Below, piece after piece: positions 52,523 to 61,499 of a stretch of DNA of 64,000 bases. Position numbers and translations under genes: made by a program. How positions within the stretch are numbered: position 1 is the first letter of the stretch; each line of letters begins with the position of its first letter. The stretch spans positions 2,046,001-2,110,000 of the forward strand of contig NZ_CP032382.1 of the NCBI RefSeq assembly GCF_003589925.1. The letters are read 5' to 3'. The stretch comes from Chryseolinea soli (GTDB lineage Bacteria; Bacteroidota; Bacteroidia; Cytophagales; Cyclobacteriaceae). The notes below the pieces were generated by a model, which saw only the letters and a program-made list of their open reading frames with translations, did not search any database and had not been told where the DNA came from.

Positions 52523-54925
52523 GTGTTCCGTAACAATTTCAGGGTGGCTTTTCGAAGCTTACTCAAAAATAAGGTTTATTCGCTCATCAACATCGCCGGA
52601 CTTTCCATCGGCATGGCGGTGTTTGTGCTCATCCTTCTCTACATTCAACACGAGCGCACCTTCGACCAGTTCCACACCAACAAAGACCGCATCTTCCGCA
52701 TCCAGCAAGATCGTTTCAACCGTGGCGAGCGCACGCTGCATTCGGTAACGGGCTGCTATGCGGCAGGCCCCGCCATAAAAGCCTCTTTCCCCGAAGTGGA
52801 AGACTATGTGGCCCTCCACAAAGTGGAACCCATCATCGCCTACAAAGGTGAAGGCTTCAAAGAAGAAAACACCTGCTTTGCTACCGATAAATTTTTCAAA
52901 TATTTTTCATTCCACCTGCTAGAGGGCGTCGACACGCTTGTGCTCAAGGAACCACACACGGCGGTGGTGTCGCGCTCGTTTGCAAAACGGGTTTTTAAAA
53001 ACGAAGATCCCATAGGCAAGACGTTAAGCTTCCGAGGCACCTACGACTTCGATGTGACCGGCGTGTTTGAAGACATGCCCGAAAACTCGCAGATGAAGTT
53101 CGACCTCATGATCTCCTATCCCACGTTGGAGCAACATCCTTACAAGGGAGTGCTCGATCTACCGTGGCAATACGACGGCATCATGACCTATCTCGTGTTG
53201 CGCAACGGCGCCAGTGCAGCCGAATTGGAAGCCAAGTTCCCGGACTTCATCATGGCCAACACCGGCACGTGGCTGGAAGAGACCGACCAGAAGATGACCT
53301 GGCAACTTCAACCACTCACCAGCATCCACCTGTACTCGGATTTCGATCACGAGCTGGAACAAAACGGCGACTATCACAACATTGAATACCTCACGGTAGT
53401 GGCTATTTTTATCCTGGTCATCGCATGGTTCAACTACATCAGCCTGGCCACGGCCAAATCGCTGGAGCGCGCCAAGGAAGTGGGCATTCGAAAAGTGCTG
53501 GGGAGCTACCGGATCCAACTGGTTGGGCAATTTTTACTGGAGTCTATATTTCTAAACCTGGCGGCGGGCGTGCTGGCGTGTTTTATTGTGTATGCCATGC
53601 TGCCTACGTTCAACAACCTGATGAGCACGCACGTAACGCTATCGTTGCTGCGCCCGGAATTTTGGTGGATCATGGCGGGGATTCTTTTTGGCGGAAGCTT
53701 CGCGTCGGGAATGTATCCTGCTTTTTTTCTCAGCACATTCAAGCCGTCGCTTATCCTGAACGGAAACTTCACCACGTCGAGTTCGGGGCGGTGGGTGCGC
53801 CGCGGCATGGTAATGATACCCTTCATTACGGCCATTATTCTGGTGAGCTGTTTGTATATTATTTTTAGCCAGATCAGCTTTCTGCGCAAACAACAGCTGG
53901 GATTTGATGTGACCCAAAGGTTGGTGATCCGCGATTCGGAGATCTACGACTCACTGGCAGACCAGCGCATTGCGACCTACAAAAGTGAGATGATGCGCAT
54001 TCCCGGTGTGAAAGCCAACACGTTTTTGAACGTGGTGCCGGGCGACCACATTTTATACTCGGCCAACGGTGTGCGCCGGGTCAAAGACGATGACACCAAG
54101 TCGTATCAATACCAGCGCATGTGGGTGGATGAAAATTTTGTCGACGTGCTCGATCTCCGGTTGCTCGCGGGCCGGAACTTCACCCAGAAGAGCATCCCGC
54201 GCAAAACGCTTTTTGTGAACGAACGAGCCCTGTCTACGCTGGGCTTCGAGAAGCCAGAGGACGCCATCGATGAGAAAATTCTTTTTATGGACGACACGGC
54301 CACCATCATCGGGGTGGTGAACGACTTTCATCATGAGTCGCCGCGCGATCCGATACTCCCCGTCATCTATGCCTACCGGCCCGAAGGCGGGTTGTTCTAT
54401 CTGATCAAGATCGAAACCGCCCAAGCCCAGCCGGTGGTGCAAAAATTGGAAACGCTTTTCAAACAGGTTTTCCCCGGCCAGCCTTTCAGCTATTATTTCC
54501 TGGATGAAAAATATAACCGCCAATACAAACGCGACATACAATTTGGAGAGCTGATCGGATTTTTCTCCACGCTGCTGGTCCTTGTCACGGCCTTGGGCCT
54601 CTTTGGATTATCGGCCTACATGGCGTCGGTACGGACCCGGGAGATTGGCATTCGCAAAGTGTTGGGCGCCACCGAGCGGGGCATTGTGTTGTTGCTCTGC
54701 CGCGAATACCTGATCCTGATTTTTTTGGCCACCTGCATCGCCATCCCTGCGGCTTGGTATGCGATGGACAATTGGCTTAACAATTTTGCGATCAAGGTGG
54801 AGATCAACCTTTGGATGTTTGCGCTGCCAACCTTATTGCTGTTGCTCATCACGCTATTGACCATCAGTTTCCAAACGTTGCGGGCGGCCCTGTCGAACCC
54901 GGTGGATGCGTTGCGTCACGAATAG
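52523..54925 (+). CDS. FtsX/MacB-type ABC transporter permease
   Basis: An 800-residue membrane protein with the two-module layout of Bacteroidota MacB-like permeases. An N-terminal helix (NKVYSLINIAGLSIGMAVFV) and a periplasmic MacB-PCD domain are followed by three helices with LERAKEVGIRKVLGSYR; then a second periplasmic domain and a last trio with VRTREIGIRKVLGAT. Its ATPase partner is not encoded nearby. Such proteins are mechanotransmitters that act on envelope substrates without passing them across the inner membrane. The start is GTG at 52523. The DPP IV-like gene follows after 58 bases but with its own promoter. Confidence 0.92.
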   Translation: MFRNNFRVAFRSLLKNKVYSLINIAGLSIGMAVFVLILLYIQHERTFDQFHTNKDRIFRIQQDRFNRGERTLHSVTGCYAAGPAIKASFPEVEDYVALHKVEPIIAYKGEGFKEENTCFATDKFFKYFSFHLLEGVDTLVLKEPHTAVVSRSFAKRVFKNEDPIGKTLSFRGTYDFDVTGVFEDMPENSQMKFDLMISYPTLEQHPYKGVLDLPWQYDGIMTYLVLRNGASAAELEAKFPDFIMANTGTWLEETDQKMTWQLQPLTSIHLYSDFDHELEQNGDYHNIEYLTVVAIFILVIAWFNYISLATAKSLERAKEVGIRKVLGSYRIQLVGQFLLESIFLNLAAGVLACFIVYAMLPTFNNLMSTHVTLSLLRPEFWWIMAGILFGGSFASGMYPAFFLSTFKPSLILNGNFTTSSSGRWVRRGMVMIPFITAIILVSCLYIIFSQISFLRKQQLGFDVTQRLVIRDSEIYDSLADQRIATYKSEMMRIPGVKANTFLNVVPGDHILYSANGVRRVKDDDTKSYQYQRMWVDENFVDVLDLRLLAGRNFTQKSIPRKTLFVNERALSTLGFEKPEDAIDEKILFMDDTATIIGVVNDFHHESPRDPILPVIYAYRPEGGLFYLIKIETAQAQPVVQKLETLFKQVFPGQPFSYYFLDEKYNRQYKRDIQFGELIGFFSTLLVLVTALGLFGLSAYMASVRTREIGIRKVLGATERGIVLLLCREYLILIFLATCIAIPAAWYAMDNWLNNFAIKVEINLWMFALPTLLLLLITLLTISFQTLRAALSNPVDALRHE

Positions 54926-54935
54926 AAAATTTGTT

Positions 54936-54964
54936 TTGCCCGCAAGAGGGAAAGTGTAGCTTTG
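54936..54964 (+). promoter_or_regulatory. promoter of the DPP IV-like gene
   Basis: TTG at 54936-54938 is followed after 18 bases by TAGCTTTG (54957-54964), matching the full Bacteroidota pattern TTG-N17-23-TAnnTTTG. The ATG is 19 bases downstream. Confidence 0.7.
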
Positions 54965-54983
54965 CCGAAATTTTTTTTAAGCT

Positions 54984-57152
54984 ATGCACCCACGTCTTGT
55001 CCTGATTCTCGTTTTGGCGGCCTTTTTTACGAGCGCAATCGCGCAAAAAGAGATCACCGTAGAAGATTTTACCACAAAAAACACCTTTGCCGAAAGAACC
55101 GTTACGGGCATCAATTGGATGAACGACGGCAAATTTTATTCGACCCTCGAGGGCAATAAGATAGTGAAATACAACATCGCCACCGGCCAACCGGTGGAGA
55201 CGCTGCTGGATGGTAACCAACTCACGCCAGCGCTGGTCATCCAACAATACAGCTTTAGCGCCGATGAACAGAAGCTGCTCGTGCTCAATTCGCGCGAAAG
55301 CGTTTACCGCCGGTCGTTTACGGCGGAATATTATGTGTATGACCGGACCGCGAAAACACTAACGCCATTGTCCAGCCAAGGCCGGCAATCGTACGCCACT
55401 TTTTCGCCCGATGGAAAACGCGTGGCGTTCGTGCGAAAGAACAATGTGTTCTACGTGGACCTGGAAACCAAAACGGAAACCCAGGTGACTTCCGATGGTC
55501 AGTTTAATGCGATCATCAACGGCACCACCGACTGGGTATATGAAGAAGAATTTTCATTTGTAGAAGGTTTCTATTGGTCGCCCGATGGAAAGAAGCTGGC
55601 CTATTATCGTTTCGACGAATCGGCCGTGAAGGAATACGACATGCAGGTGTGGGGCACGGCGTTGTATCCGCGTGAATACAAGTTCAAATATCCGAAAGCC
55701 GGCGAAGTTAATTCTTCCGTGGAAGTATGGATCTATGACCTGGCCAGCCGCCAAAAAGTGAAGGCTGCTCTTCCGGAGGAAAAGGATTTTTACATTCCCC
55801 GCGTGAAATGGACAACCCATCCCAATGTTTTGTCCGTGTCGACGCTGAACCGTCTTCAAAATCATTTCCAGCTTTTTCACGCCGACGCCACTACCGGTGC
55901 GTGCACACGCGTTCTGAATGAAAAGAATGAAACGTATGTGGACTTGGAATTGCTCGACGACCTGATCTATCTGCAAAACGGCAAGCAATTCATTCGCGCC
56001 AGCGAGTCCAGCGGGTTCAAACATTTTTACCTGCATAACCTGGATGGATCGCTTGTGCAGCCCATCACCACGGGGCCCTATGAAATTTCCACCGTCGTGG
56101 GATGTGATGAAAAAACAAAGACGTTGTATTACACGGGCACGGAAGCTTCGCCGATGCAGCGCCAATTTTATTCTATTTCGTTCGATGGAAAAAAGAAAAC
56201 AAAGCTTTCCGCAGCGGCCGGCACACACGTGATCAACATGAGTCCCGACTTTCAATTTTATCTCGACTATCACAACAGCACGACGCAGCCGAATGTGGTG
56301 AGCCTGTATCAAACGAAAAAGAACACGCTGGTGAAAGTCTTGGAGAAGAACGAGAACTTGTCAAAAACTGCCACAGAGTACAAACTGGCGCAAAAAGAAT
56401 TCTTCACCTACAAGACCGTGGACGGCACAGAATTGAACGGTATGATGATGAAGCCCGAGCATTTCGATGCATCCAAAAAATATCCGGTCTTAATTTACCA
56501 ATACAGCGGCCCGGGTTCACAGAACGTGAGCGATGCGTTTGCCGGCGGTCATTATTATTTCCACCAAATGCTAACACAAAAGGGCTACATCGTGGCTGTC
56601 ATCGACACGCGGGGTACAGGTGGCCGGGGAGAGGCTTTCCGGAAAATTACTTACAAGCAACTCGGCAAGCTGGAACTGGAGGATCACATCGCCGGGGCAA
56701 AATTTCTCTCGGGTCTGAATTATGTCGACGGCAAACGCATCGGCATTTGGGGATGGAGCTATGGCGGCTACATGACCTCCCTGGCGATGACCAAAGGCGG
56801 CGACACTTTTGCGATGGGCATTGCCGTGGCGCCGGTGACCAACTGGCGTTTTTATGACACGATCTACACCGAGCGCTACCTCCAAACTCCGGCCCTCAAC
56901 GCGGCCGGCTATGACGAAAACTCTCCCCTGACCTTCGCCGCAAATCTGCAGGGAAAATTCCTGCTGGTTCACGGCACGGGCGACGACAACGTGCACTTCC
57001 AAAACTCCGTCGCCTTCGAAAATGCGCTGGTCAATGCGGGCAAACAATTCCAGTCGTTCTACTACCCCGACAAGCACCATGGCATCCAGGGAGCAAAGAC
57101 GCGCCTGCATTTGTATACCATGCTCGTCAGCTACGTTGTGGAACATCTCTAA
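54984..57152 (+). CDS. exported S9 family peptidase, dipeptidyl peptidase IV-like
   Basis: A 722-residue serine peptidase with a signal peptide (MHPRLVLILVLAAFFTSAIA). An eight-bladed beta-propeller (about 40-480; EEEFSFVEGFYWSPDGKKLAYY carries the double-Glu type motif in two pieces) is followed by an alpha/beta-hydrolase domain with Ser592 in GWSYGGY, Asp667 in GTGDDNVHF and His699 in DKHHGIQ. It would release N-terminal X-Pro dipeptides in the periplasm. All catalytic residues and the substrate-anchoring Glu pair are present, and the length fits DPP IV. Confidence 0.94.
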   Translation: MHPRLVLILVLAAFFTSAIAQKEITVEDFTTKNTFAERTVTGINWMNDGKFYSTLEGNKIVKYNIATGQPVETLLDGNQLTPALVIQQYSFSADEQKLLVLNSRESVYRRSFTAEYYVYDRTAKTLTPLSSQGRQSYATFSPDGKRVAFVRKNNVFYVDLETKTETQVTSDGQFNAIINGTTDWVYEEEFSFVEGFYWSPDGKKLAYYRFDESAVKEYDMQVWGTALYPREYKFKYPKAGEVNSSVEVWIYDLASRQKVKAALPEEKDFYIPRVKWTTHPNVLSVSTLNRLQNHFQLFHADATTGACTRVLNEKNETYVDLELLDDLIYLQNGKQFIRASESSGFKHFYLHNLDGSLVQPITTGPYEISTVVGCDEKTKTLYYTGTEASPMQRQFYSISFDGKKKTKLSAAAGTHVINMSPDFQFYLDYHNSTTQPNVVSLYQTKKNTLVKVLEKNENLSKTATEYKLAQKEFFTYKTVDGTELNGMMMKPEHFDASKKYPVLIYQYSGPGSQNVSDAFAGGHYYFHQMLTQKGYIVAVIDTRGTGGRGEAFRKITYKQLGKLELEDHIAGAKFLSGLNYVDGKRIGIWGWSYGGYMTSLAMTKGGDTFAMGIAVAPVTNWRFYDTIYTERYLQTPALNAAGYDENSPLTFAANLQGKFLLVHGTGDDNVHFQNSVAFENALVNAGKQFQSFYYPDKHHGIQGAKTRLHLYTMLVSYVVEHL

Positions 57153-57155
57153 GGA

Positions 57156-57176
57156 CCGGCGGAAAACCGGGTTTTT
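57156..57176 (+). terminator. possible weak terminator after the DPP IV-like gene
   Basis: CCGG pairs with CCGG over a seven-base loop, followed by GTTTTT, directly beyond the stop codon. The stem is short. Confidence 0.35.
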
Positions 57177-57246
57177 ACGGAGAGGGGAGGGGTACTGTGG
57201 GGAGGCAAAAAGGTTTGAAATCCTGTCGTAAATCGCAAATTCACTT

Positions 57247-57254
57247 TACCTTTG
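57247..57254 (+). promoter_or_regulatory. -7 promoter element of gltX
   Basis: TACCTTTG matches TAnnTTTG, ending 25 bases before the gltX ATG. The nearest TTTG upstream (57214) is farther than the usual spacing. Confidence 0.5.
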
Positions 57255-57279
57255 CAGTCCGAAAAACGGAAGCTAAGGA

Positions 57280-58818
57280 ATGAGAGATGTTCGCGTAAGA
57301 TTTGCCCCCAGCCCCACCGGCGCCCTCCATATTGGTGGAGTCAGGACGGCCCTGTACAATTATTTGCTGGCCCGCCAGAACAACGGCACCATGATTCTGC
57401 GCATCGAGGACACGGATCAAACCCGCTTTGTGCCCGGCGCCGAAGAATATATTTTGAAATCGCTGGCCTGGGTGGGCATCAAGATCGACGAAGGCATGGG
57501 CGTGGGTGGACCCCATGCGCCGTATCGCCAGTCGGAACGCAAACCCATGTACATGGAACACGCATTGCGCCTCATCCAGGAGGGCAATGCCTACTACGCT
57601 TTTGATACCGAACAAGAACTGGAAGCCATGCGCGAGCGCCTGAAGGCAGGCGGTGTGGACTTGCCCCAATACAACAGCATCACGCGCACACAAATGCGCA
57701 ACTCGCTCACCTTGTCGGAAGACGAAGTGAAAGCGTTGTTGCAAGCCAACACGCCCTATGTGATCCGCCTCAAAGTGCCCCGCAAAGAAGAGGTGCGGCT
57801 CAACGACATGATCCGCGGATGGGTGATGGTGCACTCCTCGCAGATTGACGACAAAGTGTTGATGAAAAGCGACGGCATGCCCACCTATCACCTCGCCAAC
57901 GTGGTGGACGATTACCTTATGAAAATTTCGCACGTGATCCGCGGAGAAGAATGGTTGCCTTCGGCGCCCCTCCACGTGTTGCTGTACAAATACCTGGGCT
58001 GGGAAAAAGAGATGCCTCAATTTGCTCACCTTCCCCTTCTGCTAAAGCCCACCGGCGATGGCAAGCTGAGCAAACGCGACGCCGACCAGATGGGCTTCCC
58101 CATTTTCCCGCTGGATTGGGTTGATCCCAACACCAACGAAAAAGCCTCCGGCTTCCGCGAGTCAGGCTACCTGCCCGATGCCCTGGTGAACTTCCTGGCC
58201 TTCCTGGGTTGGAACCCCGGCACCACGCAAGAACTGTTTTCGATGGACGAGCTCATCAAAGAATTTTCCGTGGAACGCATCGGAAAGGCAGGAGCGAAAT
58301 TCGACATCCAGAAAGCGAAATGGTTCAACCAACAATACCTGCGTGCCAAACCCGACGAAGCGCTGACGGAATATCTCCTCGCTTCGCTCGCGAAAGAAAA
58401 CATCGCCTGCACCAAGGAGAAAGCCCTCAAGATCGTTTCCATCATGAAGGAGCGCGTAACGTTCCCGAAAGATTTTTGGGAACAAGGCAAATTCCTGTTC
58501 CAGGCCCCGGCTACATTCGATGAATCCGTAGCGGCCAAGAAGTGGAACGATGAAGCGGTGAAGGTGCTGACAGCTTATAAAGAAGAGGTAACAAAGCTGG
58601 CGCAATTTGACGCCGCGATCGCCAAAGCCACTTTAGAACAAGTGGCGGCTAGCCTTGGCGTTGGCACGGGCAAGATCCTGCAGGCCTTGAGACTCTCCAT
58701 TACAGGAGCCGGGGGCGGGCCTGACCTGATGATGATCATGGAGATCATTGGCAAGGAGGAAGTGGTGAAGCGGATCGGGTTTGCATTGGAACAATTGAAA
58801 GTGAAAAGCAGCGTATAA
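57280..58818 (+). CDS. gltX: glutamate--tRNA ligase
   Basis: A 512-residue class I aminoacyl-tRNA synthetase. The HIGH-type signature is PTGALHIGG (about 11-19) and the KMSKS-type loop is KLSKRD (about 260-265). The C-terminal helical anticodon-binding domain (about 335-510) ends in a typical ALRLSITGAGGGPDLMMIM block. It charges tRNA-Glu in the cytoplasm. It has its own promoter; its 3' flank carries a 26-bp tandem repeat and a strong terminator. Confidence 0.97.
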   Translation: MRDVRVRFAPSPTGALHIGGVRTALYNYLLARQNNGTMILRIEDTDQTRFVPGAEEYILKSLAWVGIKIDEGMGVGGPHAPYRQSERKPMYMEHALRLIQEGNAYYAFDTEQELEAMRERLKAGGVDLPQYNSITRTQMRNSLTLSEDEVKALLQANTPYVIRLKVPRKEEVRLNDMIRGWVMVHSSQIDDKVLMKSDGMPTYHLANVVDDYLMKISHVIRGEEWLPSAPLHVLLYKYLGWEKEMPQFAHLPLLLKPTGDGKLSKRDADQMGFPIFPLDWVDPNTNEKASGFRESGYLPDALVNFLAFLGWNPGTTQELFSMDELIKEFSVERIGKAGAKFDIQKAKWFNQQYLRAKPDEALTEYLLASLAKENIACTKEKALKIVSIMKERVTFPKDFWEQGKFLFQAPATFDESVAAKKWNDEAVKVLTAYKEEVTKLAQFDAAIAKATLEQVAASLGVGTGKILQALRLSITGAGGGPDLMMIMEIIGKEEVVKRIGFALEQLKVKSSV

Positions 58819-58827
58819 ATATTAACC

Positions 58828-58929
58828 ACCTTTGCAAAAGCTTCGGCGGGGCCCTCCTTCGCTGAAGCTTCGACGGGCCCTCCTTCGCTGAAGCTCCGGC
58901 GGGCCCTCCTTCGCTGAAGCTTCGGCGGG
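58828..58929 (+). repeat. 26-bp tandem repeat, three full units and one degenerate unit
   Basis: Three consecutive 26-base units at 58852-58877, 58878-58903 and 58904-58929 read CCCTCCTTCGCTGAAGCTTC... with one or two differences, and a degenerate unit (ACCTTTGCAAAAGCTTCGGC) precedes them. Each unit contains the palindromes GGGCCC (at the junction) and GAAGCTTC-like sequence, and GCTTC/GAAGC arms that could fold as RNA. There are no spacers. It lies between the gltX stop and its terminator, so it is probably in the gltX 3' UTR. Confidence 0.88.
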
Positions 58930-58952
58930 CAAGCAAGCAAGTACGACATAGG

Positions 58953-58981
58953 AAAGGCGCAGACGGGTTCTGCGCCTTTTT
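58953..58981 (+). terminator. rho-independent terminator of gltX
   Basis: AAAGGCGCAGA pairs perfectly with TCTGCGCCTTT (11 pairs) around a CGGGT loop, followed by further T residues. It closes the gltX transcript after the tandem repeat. Confidence 0.93.
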
Positions 58982-59017
58982 CGTTTTGCCTTGGAGATCA
59001 TTTTTAGGGGAAATTGT

Positions 59018-59025
59018 TACCTTTG
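59018..59025 (+). promoter_or_regulatory. -7 promoter element, probable leaderless start
   Basis: TACCTTTG matches TAnnTTTG and ends four bases before the ATG at 59030. A TTG lies 24 bases upstream of it. Transcription would begin at or next to the start codon. Confidence 0.6.
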
Positions 59026-59029
59026 GTCT

Positions 59030-59248
59030 ATGGCCAAGAAAGAAAAGAAACCCACTCCCAAAGCGAAGCCGCGCGTGCATAAAGAGCTGCAGGGCCTCGA
59101 CATCACCATCGATCAGTTTGGTGAGATCAAGGCAAACATGAACATCGACAAGCTGAACGAGTTCCTCGACAAGAACGTGGACGACAAGAAGCTGGCCGAG
59201 CGCGATGATTATGATGAAATGAAGAAAGGGAAAAAGAAAAAGAAGTAG
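59030..59248 (+). CDS. small lysine-rich cytoplasmic protein
   Basis: A 72-residue protein with basic, Lys/Pro-rich ends (KKEKKPTPKAKPR at the start, KKGKKKKK at the finish) and a conserved-looking core HKELQGLDITIDQFGEIKAN followed by NEFLDKNVDDKKLAERDD. I recall related short proteins in other Bacteroidota; no function is known. The core could form a strand-turn-helix unit, and the tails could bind nucleic acid (inference). Start at 59030 is supported by the -7 box four bases upstream and the strong gltX terminator before it. Confidence 0.8.
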   Translation: MAKKEKKPTPKAKPRVHKELQGLDITIDQFGEIKANMNIDKLNEFLDKNVDDKKLAERDDYDEMKKGKKKKK

Positions 59249-59424
59249 ACCACCCCAATCCCGGCCCCCCGCGTCTCCACTTTTTTCATTTTCATCCTCC
59301 CCTTACCGGTTTCCCGGCCTTTGGAATAATCCGTTTTTTTCGAATGCAGTCGGTAACGAGGTGAGGGTATGTTCCGTTTTAGGAAGATAGTCTAGAAGCA
59401 GGTTTTAATTTTAATCTATCCCCC

Positions 59425-60198
59425 ATGAAAAAATCACACGAAATTGATTACGAGATCAAAGGCGAGAGCATCCAGATCGTAGAAGTGGAGCTGGACCCCA
59501 ACGAAACCGTTGTTGCCGAGGCGGGCGCCATGCTCTTTATGGAAGACGGCATCCAGTTCGAAGCCAAGATGGGCGACGGCTCCAATCCCAGCCAGGGGTT
59601 GTTCGACAAATTGCTTTCGGCGGGTTCGCGCGTGCTCACCGGCGAATCGCTTTTCATGACACACTTCACCAACCGCGGTGGCCGCAAAGCAAAGGTGGGC
59701 TTTTCGGCTCCCTATCCTGGCACGGTCATTCCTGTAGACCTTTCACAAAGTCCCAATAACGAACTCATCGTTCAGAAAGATGGCTTCCTCTGTGCTGCCT
59801 TTGGCACGAAATTGTCCATCACCTTCAACCGGAAGTTGGGCTCGGGTCTGGTAGGTGGCGAAGGCTTTATCTTGCAAAAACTTCAAGGCGACGGTAAAGT
59901 ATTTGTTCACGCCGGCGGCACCGTGATCGAGCGAACACTCAACAATGAAACCCTGCGTGTAGACACTGGGTGTGTTGTGGCATTCGAATCGCAGATCGAC
60001 TTCGACGTGCAAACTTCCGGCGGCCTTCGCTCGATGGTGTTTGGCGGCGAAGGCGTTTTCCTGGCCACGCTGCGGGGCACGGGTCGCGTGTGGCTGCAAT
60101 CCATGCCCATCCGCAAGCTGGTGCAGGCGCTGGCGCCCTATGGCCGCAACCGGGGAAAAGAAGCCAGCTCGTTGCTGGGCGGATTATTTGAGGAATAG
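59425..60198 (+). CDS. AIM24/TIGR00266 family protein
   Basis: A 257-residue protein of the AIM24 family, a double-psi beta-helix-like fold. Visible landmarks are [21 protein letters not shown] (two pieces) near residue 20, [20 protein letters not shown] near 140 and [14 protein letters not shown] near 190. Yeast AIM24 affects mitochondrial organisation; bacterial members are uncharacterised. It is eight bases upstream of a Crp/Fnr-type gene and so is probably co-transcribed with it. Confidence 0.9.
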   Translation: MKKSHEIDYEIKGESIQIVEVELDPNETVVAEAGAMLFMEDGIQFEAKMGDGSNPSQGLFDKLLSAGSRVLTGESLFMTHFTNRGGRKAKVGFSAPYPGTVIPVDLSQSPNNELIVQKDGFLCAAFGTKLSITFNRKLGSGLVGGEGFILQKLQGDGKVFVHAGGTVIERTLNNETLRVDTGCVVAFESQIDFDVQTSGGLRSMVFGGEGVFLATLRGTGRVWLQSMPIRKLVQALAPYGRNRGKEASSLLGGLFEE

Positions 60199-60206
60199 GC
60201 CTGCCC

Positions 60207-60782
60207 ATGAACGCGGAGCAGGAGAAACTCATCGCTATTTTCAATTCGAAGATCACCCTCACCGGGGAAGAGGCAACCGCATTGCTGGACCGCTGGCATC
60301 ACGCGTCCACGCTGAAGCGAAACGATTTCCTCATCAGCAAGGGCCAGGTGGAATCTAACCTGTTTTATGTGATCCGGGGCAGTATGCGTATTTACTACCC
60401 GCATCGCGACGACGAGATCTGTGTGGGCTTTGCGCACGAGGGAAATCTGATCTGTTCGTATCCTTCTTTTATCCGAAACCAACCCTCGGACTATTTTATC
60501 CAGGCCCTTGCTAAAACGGATGTGGTGGCCATCCGGCGACAGGATTTCTATGGGTTGTTCGATGCCTATCCACGCATAGAAAGGGCGTGGCGCTTGTTGG
60601 AGGAAGAAGCGTTGCTGGGCAAGATCGAAAGAGAAGTGGAGATGCTCACGTTCACACCCGAAGAGCGCTACCACCGGCTGCTGGAACGCAGCGGCCACAT
60701 TTTTCAAACGATCCCCCGGAAATACATTGCGTCCTACCTGCGGATGACGCCGGAGACGTTGAGCCGCATACGGCCTTCGTGA
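60207..60782 (+). CDS. Crp/Fnr-family transcriptional regulator
   Basis: A 191-residue protein with an N-terminal cyclic-nucleotide-binding-like beta-roll (about 20-120; LFYVIRGSMRIYY) and a C-terminal helix-turn-helix (IPRKYIASYLRMTPETLSRIR). No Fe-S cysteines are present, so it is not an oxygen-sensing FNR. Bacteroidota carry many such CRP-like regulators of unknown ligand. It follows an AIM24-like gene by eight bases. The HTH ends almost at the C-terminus, as in this subgroup. Confidence 0.9.
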   Translation: MNAEQEKLIAIFNSKITLTGEEATALLDRWHHASTLKRNDFLISKGQVESNLFYVIRGSMRIYYPHRDDEICVGFAHEGNLICSYPSFIRNQPSDYFIQALAKTDVVAIRRQDFYGLFDAYPRIERAWRLLEEEALLGKIEREVEMLTFTPEERYHRLLERSGHIFQTIPRKYIASYLRMTPETLSRIRPS

Positions 60783-60850
60783 GCGCAACGAACACACCGG
60801 GTTACACGTTCTTCTTGACGGCGATCAATTTTTACGACGTCTTGCCCCGG

Positions 60851-60858
60851 TAGTTTTG
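60851..60858 (+). promoter_or_regulatory. -7 promoter element of the DinB gene
   Basis: TAGTTTTG matches TAnnTTTG and ends 14 bases before the ATG at 60873. Confidence 0.5.
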
Positions 60859-60872
60859 TCAAAAAAAATCAC

Positions 60873-61454
60873 ATGACAACAAACCAACTCCTCTCCACGC
60901 TACAATCCAACATCCACGCCCTCGTCGAAACGGTGGAAACCGAATTTATGCCGTTGCCCGATGCGGCCTTGAACACCAAAGAGGCTCCGGATCGCTGGAG
61001 CATATTGGAATGCCTGGAGCACCTGAATCGTTACAGCCGCTACTACAATACGGCCCTTGCCAAAGCCATTGCCCGAGCAAAGACGCAAAATCAGGCCCGC
61101 GATGAACAAGCACGATCCACCTGGCTGGGACAGAAGTTTATCGCGATGGTCCATCCCTCCAACGTGAAAAAGCAAAAGACCTTCAAATCCATGAATCCCG
61201 CACAAAGCGTATTGGACCGTTCGGTGGTGGACGAATGGATGCACCACCAGGAACAACGCCTGGAGCTTTTAAAAGAGGCCCGGTCGATCAACCTAAACCA
61301 AAGCCACGTGCCCATCGAATTCTTCAAATGGCTGCGGTTGAACGTGGGCGACACGTTTCAACTGCTCGTGGCACATGAGCAACGGCACCTGTTGCAGGCT
61401 TTGCGCGTGAAAGCGAGGGTAGAGCCCGTCTTTGCTCCGGCGTTGAAGGTTTGA
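60873..61454 (+). CDS. DinB-family protein (possible bacillithiol transferase-like)
   Basis: A 193-residue four-helix-bundle protein. The DinB metal triad is visible as His in WSILECLEHLNRY (about 47-59) and HxxxH in VAHEQRHLLQ (about 172-181). DinB/YfiT members include metal-dependent thiol transferases that use bacillithiol, mycothiol or glutathione. The presence of ypdA in the same window makes bacillithiol a reasonable cosubstrate, but this is inference. It has its own promoter box. Confidence 0.85.
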   Translation: MTTNQLLSTLQSNIHALVETVETEFMPLPDAALNTKEAPDRWSILECLEHLNRYSRYYNTALAKAIARAKTQNQARDEQARSTWLGQKFIAMVHPSNVKKQKTFKSMNPAQSVLDRSVVDEWMHHQEQRLELLKEARSINLNQSHVPIEFFKWLRLNVGDTFQLLVAHEQRHLLQALRVKARVEPVFAPALKV

Positions 61455-61480
61455 GGATGTGAAGGCAGGTGTTAGCTTTG
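61450..61480 (+). promoter_or_regulatory. promoter of the lysine-ketoglutarate-reductase-like gene
   Basis: TTTG (61450-61453) is followed after 19 bases by TAGCTTTG (61473-61480), the best full match to the Bacteroidota promoter in the window. The ATG is 19 bases downstream. Confidence 0.75.
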
Positions 61481-61499
61481 TGTCCGTTAAACAATCCCT

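Noticed and set aside
58828..58929. CRISPR-like array
   Set aside because: Units abut directly with a constant 26-bp period and no unique spacers; no cas gene is present.
58575..59080. Minus-strand frames rich in SFSEGG-type peptides
   Set aside because: They are translations of the tandem repeat and of the gltX 3' end, without start context or family similarity.
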